A stretch of DNA of 64,000 nt from UPXZ01 sp047973025 (GTDB lineage Bacteria; Bacteroidota; Bacteroidia; Bacteroidales; Paludibacteraceae): NCBI GenBank assembly GCA_047973025.1, contig JBKEBE010000006.1, positions 8,860 through 72,859 of the forward strand, read 5' to 3'. Position numbers and translations under genes: made by a program. Below are positions 15,709-24,113 of the stretch, one piece after another. Positions within the stretch are counted from its first letter, which is position 1. Each line of letters starts with the position of its first letter. The notes under the pieces are model-generated. The model saw only the letters and a program-made list of their open reading frames with translations, made no database searches and had not been told where the DNA came from.

Positions 15709-15743
15709 AAAACGATTTTAATCGTCGAGATTAAAACCGTTTT
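15709..15743 (-). terminator. Terminator of DUF4890 gene
   Basis: 15-bp stem (one mismatch) AAAACG.TTTTAATC / GATTAAAAcCGTTTT around a 5-nt loop, 24 bases past the stop of the leftward gene at 15768. Confidence 0.65.
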
Positions 15744-15767
15744 GTCCGAGCGAAAAATGTGCTGTTT

Positions 15768-16217
15768 CTAACGTCTGTTGGAATTTTGTTTTCCTCTATT
15801 TCCTCTATCGTCTCTGTATTCCTTTGATTTCTGCATACGTTCATCACGAAGTTTCACGTATTCAGCCATTTTCTCTTTTCCGATGATTTGTTCAAGTTCT
15901 GCTTCATGCTGCTTACGATCTTTTTGCATTTCTTCTCTAAACTTTTCACGGTCTGATTCATTATTTTTCTGATATTCAGCACGTTTTTTAGTCCTTTCTT
16001 CGTCCTTTTGCTTATAGAAATCAACTAATTTCGTTTTTTCACCTTCTGTTAGGTTCAAGTCCTTAGCCATGCGTTCAGCGCGCTGTTCAGGAGTTATGTT
16101 CATTCCGCGTGGAGCCTCTGTACGGGCTTTTCTTTGTCCTCTATTCGCATTTTGCGCTATTGTACAGATATTTAGCGCGAAAATTGATGCCAATACTAAT
16201 AATCCAATTTTTTTCAT
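15768..16217 (-). CDS. DUF4890-type periplasmic protein
   Basis: 149-residue exported protein with a signal peptide (MKKIGLLVLASIFALNICTIAQ). The mature part is highly charged and helical, rich in Lys, Arg, Glu and Gln (NITPEQRAERMAKDLNLTEGEKTKLVDFY...), with a basic Asn/Arg tail. This pattern matches DUF4890 proteins of Bacteroidales, whose LTxxQ-like segments recall periplasmic Spy/CpxP-type chaperones, though that link is only an analogy. It is a single-gene unit with its own terminator, just outside the ICE. Confidence 0.75.
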   Translation of the reverse strand: MKKIGLLVLASIFALNICTIAQNANRGQRKARTEAPRGMNITPEQRAERMAKDLNLTEGEKTKLVDFYKQKDEERTKKRAEYQKNNESDREKFREEMQKDRKQHEAELEQIIGKEKMAEYVKLRDERMQKSKEYRDDRGNRGKQNSNRR

Positions 16218-16356
16218 ATGCTTTCAAATGGTTAAGTGAATAAATAATGATATTCATTTGACCTTTTAAGCGCGAAATGGTTTAAAAGGGATAGTAACAA
16301 AGTGTCTTAATTTCAAAAAAACAGGACATAAAAAAGTATTGATTAACTTCAAAGGA

Positions 16357-18315
16357 TCAGTTTACGATTACTTTAAACGAGCTGTTCAGGCTACTTTCTT
16401 CAACCACATTTACAATGTAAATACCTTTTTCTATCGGGATTATCAGTTGGTTGGTCGTCGATATTTGCCGGTAAACCCTATTGCCGGCTACATTATAAAT
16501 AGTTATTTTCGCATTGGGCAAAATTTCGGACAAAATTATTTCCTGATTTTTTGACCGGCAAATGATGGGGGGACTTGAAGGAGTGTTTACAGCACTGGGT
16601 GTATATCCTATTTTATTGTCAATCCACTCGATCCGTTCTCGGATATAGCTTTTAACACTTTCTACTTCGCCATAGTAGCTACCGTATATTTGCGGATTTT
16701 GATGCACATACGTATTCAAAATATTCCAGCGTTTGAAGTTGAGCTTTTGCGATTCGTTTAATTCCGCGCTAAGCGAATCGGCAACATTGTTTAAGGTCTG
16801 CTGTGTAATGATTTTATTGTCTCTGTAATGGGAATAAATTCTCTTTAAATCTTGTGTTGTTTGTGGATCTGAAAAAATTCGGTTTACAAAATCTCTGGCA
16901 CCGGTCGCGGCACTTCCTTTGGTGCGATAAATCCAGTCGGAAAGAGAGTTGATCGGGTACGTTCGATTGTCGTTTTCGTAGGCAATGTCAAAATCCCAAA
17001 CCGGACCGAAAAAAAACGTATTATTATCCCGATGCTTATACATATAGGTACTCCAGAATGTGTCTGTGTTCCCGCTTATTTCGCCTACTAAAAATAAGCG
17101 AAGAAAAGATTCCATATCGATGTATTTTCGATATCCGGATACAGGGTCTCTGTAGTTTGCTGTATATAGTGTATTTTCCATATTGTTGAAAAATTGGATG
17201 ATATAATTCCGTTGGATGCTGTTTATATCGTCGTCTTTCGGATATTTGATGGTAACAGGAATCCGGTTGCGCGCCGATTCAAACCAAGATATTTCGGAGT
17301 AGGCATACGCGTCGATTTCGAGAAAATAACCACCCGATAAATCGGGCAGGGAAACGGTTGTTTCAGCCATTTTTTCAATATCAACGCGTTGTTTCGCGAC
17401 TTCAATTTGATCACAAAGTTGATATGTCCCTTTGTATTGACCGTTTAAGATCACGTCAACCGCTTTGCCGGCAGGCGTGTATTCGAGCCCCAGTTTATTG
17501 CTCAAATCAAACGCGAGCAGATTTCTCATCAAAGTCTTATCGCCATAATTATTTATCAATGTCCAGCTTTTTTCTTTAGCAGGCATGCCGAGTAAACTGG
17601 TTTTATTAAACAACTTTATCCGATATGGTTTTTTGGGAAAACTCCACGAAGCATTTCCTCGCCCTCTAATTTCTGTACTGTCGCTAAAAATCTCAGTTCC
17701 ATTCTCCGAAACAACCGTAAAGATTCCTTTTAAATAAACTTCTTTGCTGGTAATGTCTTCTTCATTTCGGGTGTGGATAATTACGGTCGGGAGATTGGTT
17801 AGTTGATACAATTTGCTGTCATCTCCGACAGATTTTGTCCCATAAAATTCCACTTCGGCAATGTTACACCGTGTGTCAACCGGTCCTTTATACCTCACGT
17901 ATCTGAAAGCCCTTGAGTTGCTAACTGGTTTTTTTGTCAAGACATTTTCCGTTGGAACATCCGTAATGACGTATAAGGGGAGTGCGTCCCCGAAATCTGG
18001 ATTGTTCGCCCCCTCAAAAATTCCAAGCTCTACACGGCTGGGATGTCCGGGACGCGGGCAAAAAGCCACTTCTGTAATAACATGGGGTTCACCCAAATCA
18101 AGTCCGATCCAACCGTTATTTCTATCACAAGCCGCATACGTGTTTTGAAGATTACCATCGAAGACATTCGTGGGGGTGTTGACGGTACTCGAGCAAGCAT
18201 AAGGAGAATAGTCAAACGCGTTAAAATCGCCGATAATTGTACCTGTCAGTTTTTGTGAATGGAGTAAGCTAAAGAAAGGAAGACAGAGAGATAGGAATAG
18301 TAGTCGTTTCTTCAT
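16357..18315 (-). CDS. CotH-kinase family protein with discoidin-like and T9SS sorting domains
   Basis: 652-residue secreted protein. It has a signal peptide (1-21), an N-terminal F5/8 type C-like carbohydrate-binding region (about 22-170, GWIGLDLGEPHVITEV), a CotH kinase-like domain (about 178-540: STEIRGRGNASW, KKPYRIKLF, SWTLINNYGDKTLMRN, FGPVWDFDIAYEND) and a C-terminal type A sorting domain (about 575-652, ENGSIxIYN-like segment and KGIYIVNV), which targets proteins to the type IX secretion system. In spores CotH phosphorylates coat proteins; substrates in Bacteroidetes are unknown. It stands alone, with no operon partner nearby. Confidence 0.88.
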   Translation of the reverse strand: MKKRLLFLSLCLPFFSLLHSQKLTGTIIGDFNAFDYSPYACSSTVNTPTNVFDGNLQNTYAACDRNNGWIGLDLGEPHVITEVAFCPRPGHPSRVELGIFEGANNPDFGDALPLYVITDVPTENVLTKKPVSNSRAFRYVRYKGPVDTRCNIAEVEFYGTKSVGDDSKLYQLTNLPTVIIHTRNEEDITSKEVYLKGIFTVVSENGTEIFSDSTEIRGRGNASWSFPKKPYRIKLFNKTSLLGMPAKEKSWTLINNYGDKTLMRNLLAFDLSNKLGLEYTPAGKAVDVILNGQYKGTYQLCDQIEVAKQRVDIEKMAETTVSLPDLSGGYFLEIDAYAYSEISWFESARNRIPVTIKYPKDDDINSIQRNYIIQFFNNMENTLYTANYRDPVSGYRKYIDMESFLRLFLVGEISGNTDTFWSTYMYKHRDNNTFFFGPVWDFDIAYENDNRTYPINSLSDWIYRTKGSAATGARDFVNRIFSDPQTTQDLKRIYSHYRDNKIITQQTLNNVADSLSAELNESQKLNFKRWNILNTYVHQNPQIYGSYYGEVESVKSYIRERIEWIDNKIGYTPSAVNTPSSPPIICRSKNQEIILSEILPNAKITIYNVAGNRVYRQISTTNQLIIPIEKGIYIVNVVEESSLNSSFKVIVN

Positions 18316-18586
18316 ATTTTTCTTTTGTTAGAATGTTCATAACATGACAAAATATACTTGCGTAAATCGCAAATAATGTATCACGATAAATCAAAAATGT
18401 ACAGGGATGTAAAAAAGTAGCATTTACAGGTTGAACGCAAGACATCAATTATCTTGACGCGGAGTCTAAAAATTCATTTTTTTGAAGTTTGGTAAAAAAA
18501 ATGCAAACCCCGTTTACCTATTTTCTTAAAAAAATCAAAGGTATGTTTTTTTTCTGATTCTACAATCCATCTCATTAATTTATCAG

Positions 18587-18950
18587 CTATTTGCAACGTA
18601 AAATGTTTGAGCGAATCACTTGTTCACAACGAAACAAGTTATAGGTTACATTTATCAATCCGATTATGCTTGTTGCTTTTACAACAAGGTTTACTGACTT
18701 CCAAATAAGCCGTTCATGTGCTGTTCGATAAATCCAAATATTGTGTAAAGCGAACACAAGCCAAACTTGTTTGAGCATGGTTGATCTGTGTCCAATCATG
18801 ACATAAACACATGTTCTCCCCTCGTCCCTGCATTGCGCTTTTTTTCTGTATTAAGAACTTCTCTCAAAGTATGCCTGAATGGCTCAAAATCAATAACTTT
18901 TCTTAGTATTTCAGCCGGATTACCCGGATGCTGAAAGTTTTGCAGCGCTT
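18587..18950 (-). pseudogene. Decayed IS5-type transposase remnant
   Basis: Two pieces on the minus strand resemble the ends of an IS5-family transposase. The upstream piece (about 18795-18945) reads GNPAEILRKVIDFEPFRHTLREV...KKRNAG, the usual N-terminus, and ends in a stop. The downstream piece (about 18590-18790) contains VKATSIIGLINVTYNLFRCEQ, the usual C-terminus. The central catalytic region is missing, so an internal deletion and stops have destroyed the element. Terminal inverted repeats were not found. Confidence 0.55.
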
Positions 18951-19163
18951 ATTTGTTCTTCTAATTGACCTCTATTTCCGGTTGTTTTATATTTGTACAT
19001 CTGTTTGATTGCTTAGTACATAAATTTATATTTAAGGTATTGATTATAATTGTTCCAATTCGTAGAGGTTCCATGACATGATGGAGCAGAATACTTGTTG
19101 AAATGACGCAACAACATCTCTTAAAACATTTTATTTTTTCACGGATATTTATTAAAAAATGAG

Positions 19164-19171
19164 TACATTTG
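19164..19171 (+). promoter_or_regulatory. -7 box upstream of bifunctional nuclease gene
   Basis: TACATTTG matches TAnnTTTG. Its position argues that translation starts at the ATG at 19195 rather than the in-frame ATG at 19159, which would lie upstream of the transcription start. Confidence 0.55.
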
Positions 19172-19194
19172 TATCTTGTTGCAAAAAAAAATAC

Positions 19195-19797
19195 ATGCAG
19201 AAAGAGATAAAAATTCATATAGCCGGAATGATATTCAACCAGTCAATGGGTGGCACTTATTCGTTGATTCTGAGTGAAGATGAAGGATTAAAAAGACGAT
19301 TTTCAGTATTGATAGGTGAAGCGGAAGCCCAATCTATTGCCCTGAAATTAAATAACACCAAATCTCCCAGACCACTTTCGCACGATTTGATGAATATTAT
19401 TATTCGGGAATTGAATGCCCGTATGGTAAAAGTGCTTATATACGAAATGGTCAATGATATTTTTTACGCCGAAATATATCTAGCCCAAAACGATAAACCA
19501 ATCGTGATTGATGCCAGAACTTCTGACGCTGTTGCTTTGGCTGTACGATGTAACGCGCCTATTTTCATTAATTCCGATATTCTTGATATTGTAGGGACCG
19601 TAATCAATGATGATGAAATCGCCGATGCTAAACAATCTTTTTCCGAAAAAGATATTGTAATCAAAGAATTAACCATCGAGAAAGTAAGATACCTTTCGCT
19701 AACTAAACTTACTAGCTTGTTGACTAAGGCTATAGACGAAGAAAATTATGAAATCGCAGCCTTAATCAGGGATGAGATTGACTTAAGAAAAAGATGA
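19195..19797 (+). CDS. Bifunctional nuclease family protein (DUF151) with UVR motif
   Basis: 200-residue cytosolic protein. The N-terminal two thirds are the bifunctional-nuclease/DUF151 domain (GGTYSLILSEDEG..RRFSVLIGEAEAQSIALKLN, RPLSHDLM, ARTSDAVALAVRCNAPIFI). The last 35 residues form a UVR/UvrB-C-interaction-like helix pair (LTSLLTKAIDEENYEIAALIRDEI). DUF151 proteins have reported DNase/RNase activity in a few organisms and occur widely in Bacteroidetes as housekeeping genes. The nucleoside permease gene follows after 82 nt and may be co-transcribed. Confidence 0.88.
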   Translation: MQKEIKIHIAGMIFNQSMGGTYSLILSEDEGLKRRFSVLIGEAEAQSIALKLNNTKSPRPLSHDLMNIIIRELNARMVKVLIYEMVNDIFYAEIYLAQNDKPIVIDARTSDAVALAVRCNAPIFINSDILDIVGTVINDDEIADAKQSFSEKDIVIKELTIEKVRYLSLTKLTSLLTKAIDEENYEIAALIRDEIDLRKR

Positions 19798-19879
19798 ACC
19801 GGAACTAAAAAACCCTTGTCCCAATTAAATTCTACGATATGTACTTATTTTGTTACTTGTAAAACAACAAATCAATCCC

Positions 19880-21178
19880 ATGAATACGAAACTTCGACTG
19901 ATTATCATGAATTTTCTCCAATTTGCGATTTGGGGAGCGTACCTTACATCTATGTCGCGCTACCTCGGTCCGGCAGGATTGGGAGCACACATCGGAATTT
20001 TTTATTCCGTTCAAGGAATTGTCTCTATTTTTATGCCCGCCTTGGTGGGTATTATTGCAGACAGATGGGTGCCTGCGCAAAAATTGCTTGGTATTTGTCA
20101 CGCATTAGCCGGAATTTTTATGATTACAGCCGGCTGGTACGGAATCAACGCCGGGAATACGGTCGATTTTACGACTTTGTTTTCATTCTATACGTTAAGT
20201 GTTGCATTTTACATGCCGACGCTGGCGCTTTCCAACTCCGTAGCATACAACGTTCTGGAGCAGAATGGTTTGGATACGGTAAAAGCTTTTCCACCAATTC
20301 GCGTGTTCGGAACTATCGGTTTTATTATTTCCATGTGGACGGTCGATTTATTGGGGTTTCAAACTACGCCGATTCAATTCGTGTTCAGCGGTATTATCGG
20401 ACTTGTATTAGCTGTTTACGCATTCACGCTTCCTAATTGCCCGGTAAACAAATCTGTGGAAAAGAAATCGTTTGTAGAAGCTGCCGGACTTAACGCGTTC
20501 CGGCTTTTCAAAGATAAAAAAATGGCAATTTTCTTCATTTTCTCCATGTTTCTGGGCGTTTCGCTACAAATAACAAACGGTTTTGCCAATCCTTTTATTT
20601 CTAGTTTTGAAGCAGTTAATGAATACGCGAATACATTCGGTGTACAGCATTCCAACATACTGATTTCACTTTCACAAATTTCGGAAACTTTATGTATCCT
20701 ACTCATCCCGTTCTTTTTACGACGTTTTGGTATAAAAACCGTGATGCTTATTGCGATGTTTGCCTGGGTAATACGATTCGGATTTTTTGGACTCGGCGAT
20801 CCGGGTAGTGGCGTGTGGTTACTCGTTTTATCGATGTTGGTATATGGTGTTGCCTTTGACTTCTTCAATGTATCCGGTTCGTTATATGTCAACAAAGAAA
20901 CCGATCATTCGATTCGTTCGAGCGCACAAGGTTTATTTATGCTGATGACGAATGGCATTGGTGCTACAATAGGGACATTAGGCGCACAAGCTGTTGTGAA
21001 TCGATACTGTCAATGGACAGATGTAGCTGTAGAAGGGGGCACAAAATCGCTACTTATCGGGAATTGGCAGGCGGTTTGGTTTATTTTCGCGGCTTATGCC
21101 CTCGTTATTGCCATTTTATTCTGGATACTGTTTCGATACAAACATGTAAAAGAAGATGTGCAGGAGATAAAACATTAG
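19880..21178 (+). CDS. nupG: Nucleoside MFS permease (NupG-like)
   Basis: 432-residue integral membrane protein with about 12 predicted helices, of the nucleoside:H+ symporter family. Typical segments include FLQFAIWGAYLTSMSRYLG near the start, the MFS loop GIIADRWVPAQKLLG and DFFNVSGSLYVNKE in the C-terminal half. The ATG at 19880 fits the family start; the frame extends 10 codons upstream without support. It would import nucleosides for salvage. It lies directly after the bifunctional nuclease gene, which makes joint function in nucleic-acid turnover conceivable but unproven. Confidence 0.9.
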   Translation: MNTKLRLIIMNFLQFAIWGAYLTSMSRYLGPAGLGAHIGIFYSVQGIVSIFMPALVGIIADRWVPAQKLLGICHALAGIFMITAGWYGINAGNTVDFTTLFSFYTLSVAFYMPTLALSNSVAYNVLEQNGLDTVKAFPPIRVFGTIGFIISMWTVDLLGFQTTPIQFVFSGIIGLVLAVYAFTLPNCPVNKSVEKKSFVEAAGLNAFRLFKDKKMAIFFIFSMFLGVSLQITNGFANPFISSFEAVNEYANTFGVQHSNILISLSQISETLCILLIPFFLRRFGIKTVMLIAMFAWVIRFGFFGLGDPGSGVWLLVLSMLVYGVAFDFFNVSGSLYVNKETDHSIRSSAQGLFMLMTNGIGATIGTLGAQAVVNRYCQWTDVAVEGGTKSLLIGNWQAVWFIFAAYALVIAILFWILFRYKHVKEDVQEIKH

Positions 21179-21562
21179 TGGCTTTCAGCTCCGATAGTGG
21201 TTAAGGTATCTATCTATCTATCTATCTGTTTTGTTGCGTACTGTTTTAATTTAGTTATTGATTGATAATCAGTTGATAACAAATGTTTTGTGTTTACGAC
21301 TTTTGGAAGTAGCATCTGTATCTCAAAAATAGCGACATCATCAACCTGTTACTGTTAGAACTATATTCCCGACTAATATTCTCTAAAAAAAGGGCTAATC
21401 GATAGGTAGATATTAACGAGTTAGGGTCAATGTAAAAAAAGAGAGCTCATCATATCAGCAGTAAAACATTTCTAAAAAATTTAAGAAAATTCATCAAAAA
21501 ATAACTTGCAGACTAAAAATTTATTATTATTATTATTTTTGTTGCTTATAATCAACAAAAGA
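21179..21562. other. Intergenic stretch without genes
   Basis: About 380 AT-rich bases downstream of the nucleoside permease gene. They contain a short tetranucleotide repeat (TATC)5 at 21207-21226 and a run of TTA triplets near 21521-21536 that merges into TATTTTTG (21534-21541), a possible rightward -7 box whose -33 partner is badly spaced. No ORF looks real. Confidence 0.6.
21207..21226. repeat. (TATC)5 microsatellite
   Basis: Five perfect tandem copies of TATC, 30 bases after the permease stop codon. Not in a reading frame, so no phase-variation role is suggested. Confidence 0.9.
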
Positions 21563-21621
21563 ATTTAATATAACTCAGAAATCCACCTTCATAGAAAGTG
21601 GATTTCTGAGTTATATTAAAT
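21563..21621. repeat. Perfect 24-bp inverted repeat
   Basis: Arms 21563-21586 and 21598-21621 are exact reverse complements (ATTTAATATAACTCAG... pairing with ...CTGAGTTATATTAAAT) around an 11-nt loop. It lies 4 bases beyond the stop of the leftward 47-residue gene, so it could be a strong terminator for that operon. A perfect stem of this length is also typical of small mobile repeats. Confidence 0.85.
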
Positions 21622-21625
21622 CTGA

Positions 21626-21769
21626 TTATACAGCTTCGTGAATATTGTTTATAGGTCTTGATGAACGTATCATAGCTTCTTTAGCTTTCATACCTCCTTC
21701 AAGAATTGAAGATTCAATTAATTCTTTAAAATTATCGACAGCTTGTTGAATTGTTATCAAATTTGTCAT
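21626..21769 (-). CDS. Small protein of 47 aa overlapping the HTH gene
   Basis: ATG at 21769, stop TAA at 21626-21628; product begins MTNLITIQQAVDNFKELIES and ends NNIHEAV. It overlaps the 3' end of the upstream HTH gene by 38 nt in another frame, suggesting translational coupling. The protein is helical and neutral, with no known domain. The pair could be a small regulator with a toxin or antitoxin partner, but there is no homology evidence that I can cite. Confidence 0.45.
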   Translation of the reverse strand: MTNLITIQQAVDNFKELIESSILEGGMKAKEAMIRSSRPINNIHEAV

Positions 21770-21971
21770 TATTAAAAAATTCTTTTAAGGAAAATCCAAG
21801 TGCGTTTGAGACCTTTTCAATATTTACAATCGAAATATTTCGTTGACCATTTTCAACACTTGCAATATAACTTCTGTCTAAATCGGCAGTATAAGCCAAG
21901 TCTTTTTGAGACATTTTTTTTATCTCTCTTAACTCTTTTATTCTTAACCCGATTTTAGATTTTGCATTCAT
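21732..21971 (-). CDS. XRE-family HTH transcriptional regulator
   Basis: 79-residue stand-alone Cro/cI-type helix-turn-helix protein: IGLRIKELREIKKMSQKDLAYTADLDRSYIASVENGQRNISIVNIEKVSNALG. The recognition helix is around residues 32-45. Such single-domain regulators are common in toxin-antitoxin loci and mobile elements, where they repress their own promoter. It overlaps a 47-residue gene downstream. The Fic gene lies about 330 bases away on the opposite strand, so divergent control is possible but not shown. Confidence 0.87.
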   Translation of the reverse strand: MNAKSKIGLRIKELREIKKMSQKDLAYTADLDRSYIASVENGQRNISIVNIEKVSNALGFSLKEFFNNDKFDNNSTSCR

Positions 21972-22302
21972 ACTGCAAAGATTACATTTTGTTGACTATA
22001 AGCCAAAGACTATAAGTAACATCTCGATATTGTTCTAAAAAAAATGATTACTTTTGAAAAGATAAACAAGAAAAGCACATACACTCAACGTCAGCTATAT
22101 GCAATAGCGGCTTTAAGCTAATTGTATAAGTTCTGCATCCCGCTCAAACTACGCAGCGGCTTGACAGGAAACTACCCCGAAATCTGCCACTACTCATACA
22201 ATTTACTGTTAGAACCAATGGAACGGATGCGGAGAATAAAGGCGTTAATCTCCTTAAATATGCAGGGAAAAATTATTATATTTGTCGCAAATTTAATTTG
22301 AT
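21972..22302. other. Divergent gap between HTH and Fic genes
   Basis: 330 bases with the first copy of the 79-bp repeat (22128-22206), a pair of inverted ends around it (AATTGTATAAG at 22120-22130 versus CTCATACAATT at 22193-22203), and AT-rich flanks. TATTTGTCG near 22279 is a weak -7-like element for the Fic gene, 20 bases before its start. Confidence 0.55.
22128..22206. repeat. 79-bp direct repeat, left copy
   Basis: Matches 23456-23534 over 79 bases with about five differences, same orientation. Both copies begin AAGTTCTGCATCCCGCTC and end with CTCATACAATTTAC. They flank the Fic gene. An internal stem CCGCT/AGCGG is present. Confidence 0.88.
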
Positions 22303-23400
22303 ATGGCAAAATACATCTATCAATACAGCAATTGGCCCAATTTCACTTGGGATGAAAAAGAAATTCAAGGACTTTTAGGAAAAGTTCGACATTTACAAGG
22401 AAAACTTTTCGGACAAATGAGTACACTTGGATTTTCTATAAAAGAAGAAACGATGCTTTCTACTTTGACTCTTGACGTATTAAAATCATCTGAGATTGAA
22501 GGAGAAATTTTAAATTATCAGCAAGTTCGCTCGTCAATTGCTCGAAAATTAGGAATAGATTATGCAGGTATGGTTTATTCCGATAGAGATGTTGAAGGTG
22601 TTGTTGAAATGATGCTTGACGCTACCCAAAATTATCTCAACAACTTAGATGATGAAAGATTATTTGGTTGGCACGCCGCACTTTTTCCAACAGGTAGAAG
22701 CGGAATGTTTAAAATAGATGTTGCTTGTTATCGTAGTGGCGAAATGCAAGTTGTTTCAGGTGCAATGGGTAAAGAGAAAATCCATTATCAAGCACCACCT
22801 CCATCTGAAGTAAAATTTGAAATGGATAGATTCCTTGAGTGGTTTGAGAATGAAAATAAATTAGATTTAGTAATTAAATCAGCAATTGCCCACTTTTGGT
22901 TTATTATCATACATCCTTTTGATGATGGTAATGGGCGCATAGCAAGAGCTATTTCAGACTTACTGCTTGCTCGTTCAGATGAAAGTTCACAAAGATTTTA
23001 TAGTTTATCCAATCAAATACTGAACGATAGAAAGGTATATTATGAAATACTAAAAAAAACTCAATTTAGTGATGGAGAAATCACTGAATGGTTAGTTTGG
23101 TATTTGAATTGCCTTTACAGAGCATTACAAAGTTCAACAGATTCAATTCAAAAAGTGCTTCATAAAACCGAATTCTGGGATAAGCATAAAGAGACGGCTT
23201 TAAATGCGCGTCAAAGATTAATGATTAATAAGTTATTTGATGGTTTTGAAGGCAAATTAAAATCTTCAAAATGGGCAAAAATCACAAAAAGCTCTTCTGA
23301 TACAGCATTAAGAGATATTAAAGATTTAATTGATAAAGGAATATTGAAACAAGAAGAATCAGGTGGAAGAAGCACAAACTATGAATTAAATGAATTTTAA
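22303..23400 (+). CDS. Fic-domain protein (class II AMPylator type)
   Basis: 365-residue cytosolic Fic protein. The active-site motif is complete: HPFDDGNGR at 204-212 with catalytic His204. The inhibitory helix motif SSxxEG (Ser62, Glu66, Gly67) lies N-terminal to the Fic core, which defines class II and blocks ATP binding until released. A DUF4172-like N-terminal region (1-90) precedes it, and a winged-helix segment follows (about 305-365, SSSDTALRDIKDLIDKGIL). Such proteins probably AMPylate a target and bind DNA or partners through the C-terminal domain; the target is unknown. The gene sits between two 79-bp direct repeats, suggesting transfer as a unit. Confidence 0.92.
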   Translation: MAKYIYQYSNWPNFTWDEKEIQGLLGKVRHLQGKLFGQMSTLGFSIKEETMLSTLTLDVLKSSEIEGEILNYQQVRSSIARKLGIDYAGMVYSDRDVEGVVEMMLDATQNYLNNLDDERLFGWHAALFPTGRSGMFKIDVACYRSGEMQVVSGAMGKEKIHYQAPPPSEVKFEMDRFLEWFENENKLDLVIKSAIAHFWFIIIHPFDDGNGRIARAISDLLLARSDESSQRFYSLSNQILNDRKVYYEILKKTQFSDGEITEWLVWYLNCLYRALQSSTDSIQKVLHKTEFWDKHKETALNARQRLMINKLFDGFEGKLKSSKWAKITKSSSDTALRDIKDLIDKGILKQEESGGRSTNYELNEF

Positions 23401-23455
23401 CCACTGGGTACACACACATTTTGTATAAGTAATGGCAAGGAAAGTGCTAAATATC

Positions 23456-23534
23456 AAGTTCTGCATCCCGCTCAAACTACGCAGCGGCTTGACACGAAAC
23501 TACCCCGCAATCTGGCATTACTCATACAATTTAC
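23456..23534. repeat. 79-bp direct repeat, right copy
   Basis: Second copy of the 22128-22206 repeat, 56 bases after the Fic stop. The flanks add an inverted pair, TTGTATAAGTAATGGC (about 23421-23436) against GGCATTACTCATACAA near the repeat end, so the whole block (about 23420-23532) can fold into one long imperfect hairpin. Confidence 0.88.
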
Positions 23535-24113
23535 CGGTCAAACGGTCTAAAAAACCACTTCCAATTATTTTCATTTTTTCCCTAATATTTCTCCCCTCGA
23601 AATTTGCCATTTCACATCGCCGATTTTTCCCCTTTCCACATAGCGGCTTAAAATGATTGGTGTGAAACAATATTTACTATCTTTACAGCAAAGAGCAAGT
23701 TTTTAGACGGACTGCCGTTAGGGGCAAGTGAAAGAAACTAGCTGTTTAGTTGATTAAATGTAGTACCTTAATAATTTTAGATGAATTTGCCCATCCACCT
23801 GTGGAGAGAGACGAAGTATATGTGGAAATCTTTGAATAGGCAGATAAATCCGCAAGGAATAGGAAAACGGCAATAAGGAATACAAGGAAATCCATAAAGT
23901 ACGCTCAAGGAGCCATAAGGAACACACGAGAAGCCATAAGCCATAAGGAATAGACGAGAAGCCGTAAGGAGTTCGAAATAATTCAAATTATTAACCAGGC
24001 GGGTTAATAACGACATTTTTTGCGTGTCAAAGTATTCATAAACAGCTATTTGTGTAGAATAATATCACGTTATATTAGTGTCGGGTTAATATTAACTTAA
24101 AATATATTTTTTT
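23535..24113. other. Gene-free stretch with short tandem repeats
   Basis: About 580 bases without a believable gene. At 23912-23970 there are degenerate tandem units of the type GCCATAAGGAA..ACGAGAA (three partial copies, with similar AAGGAA/CCATAA words upstream from 23850). Nothing else recognisable. Confidence 0.55.

Noticed and set aside
18587..18799. Leftward ORF of 70 codons as an independent gene
   Set aside because: It fits the C-terminus of a transposase and is collinear with an upstream N-terminal piece, so it is a remnant.
21207..21226. (TATC)5 as a phase-variation tract
   Set aside because: It lies downstream of the permease stop, outside any reading frame and not between promoter elements.
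23432..23656. ORF of 74 codons after the Fic gene
   Set aside because: It lies mainly on the 79-bp repeat, and the left repeat copy is not coding.
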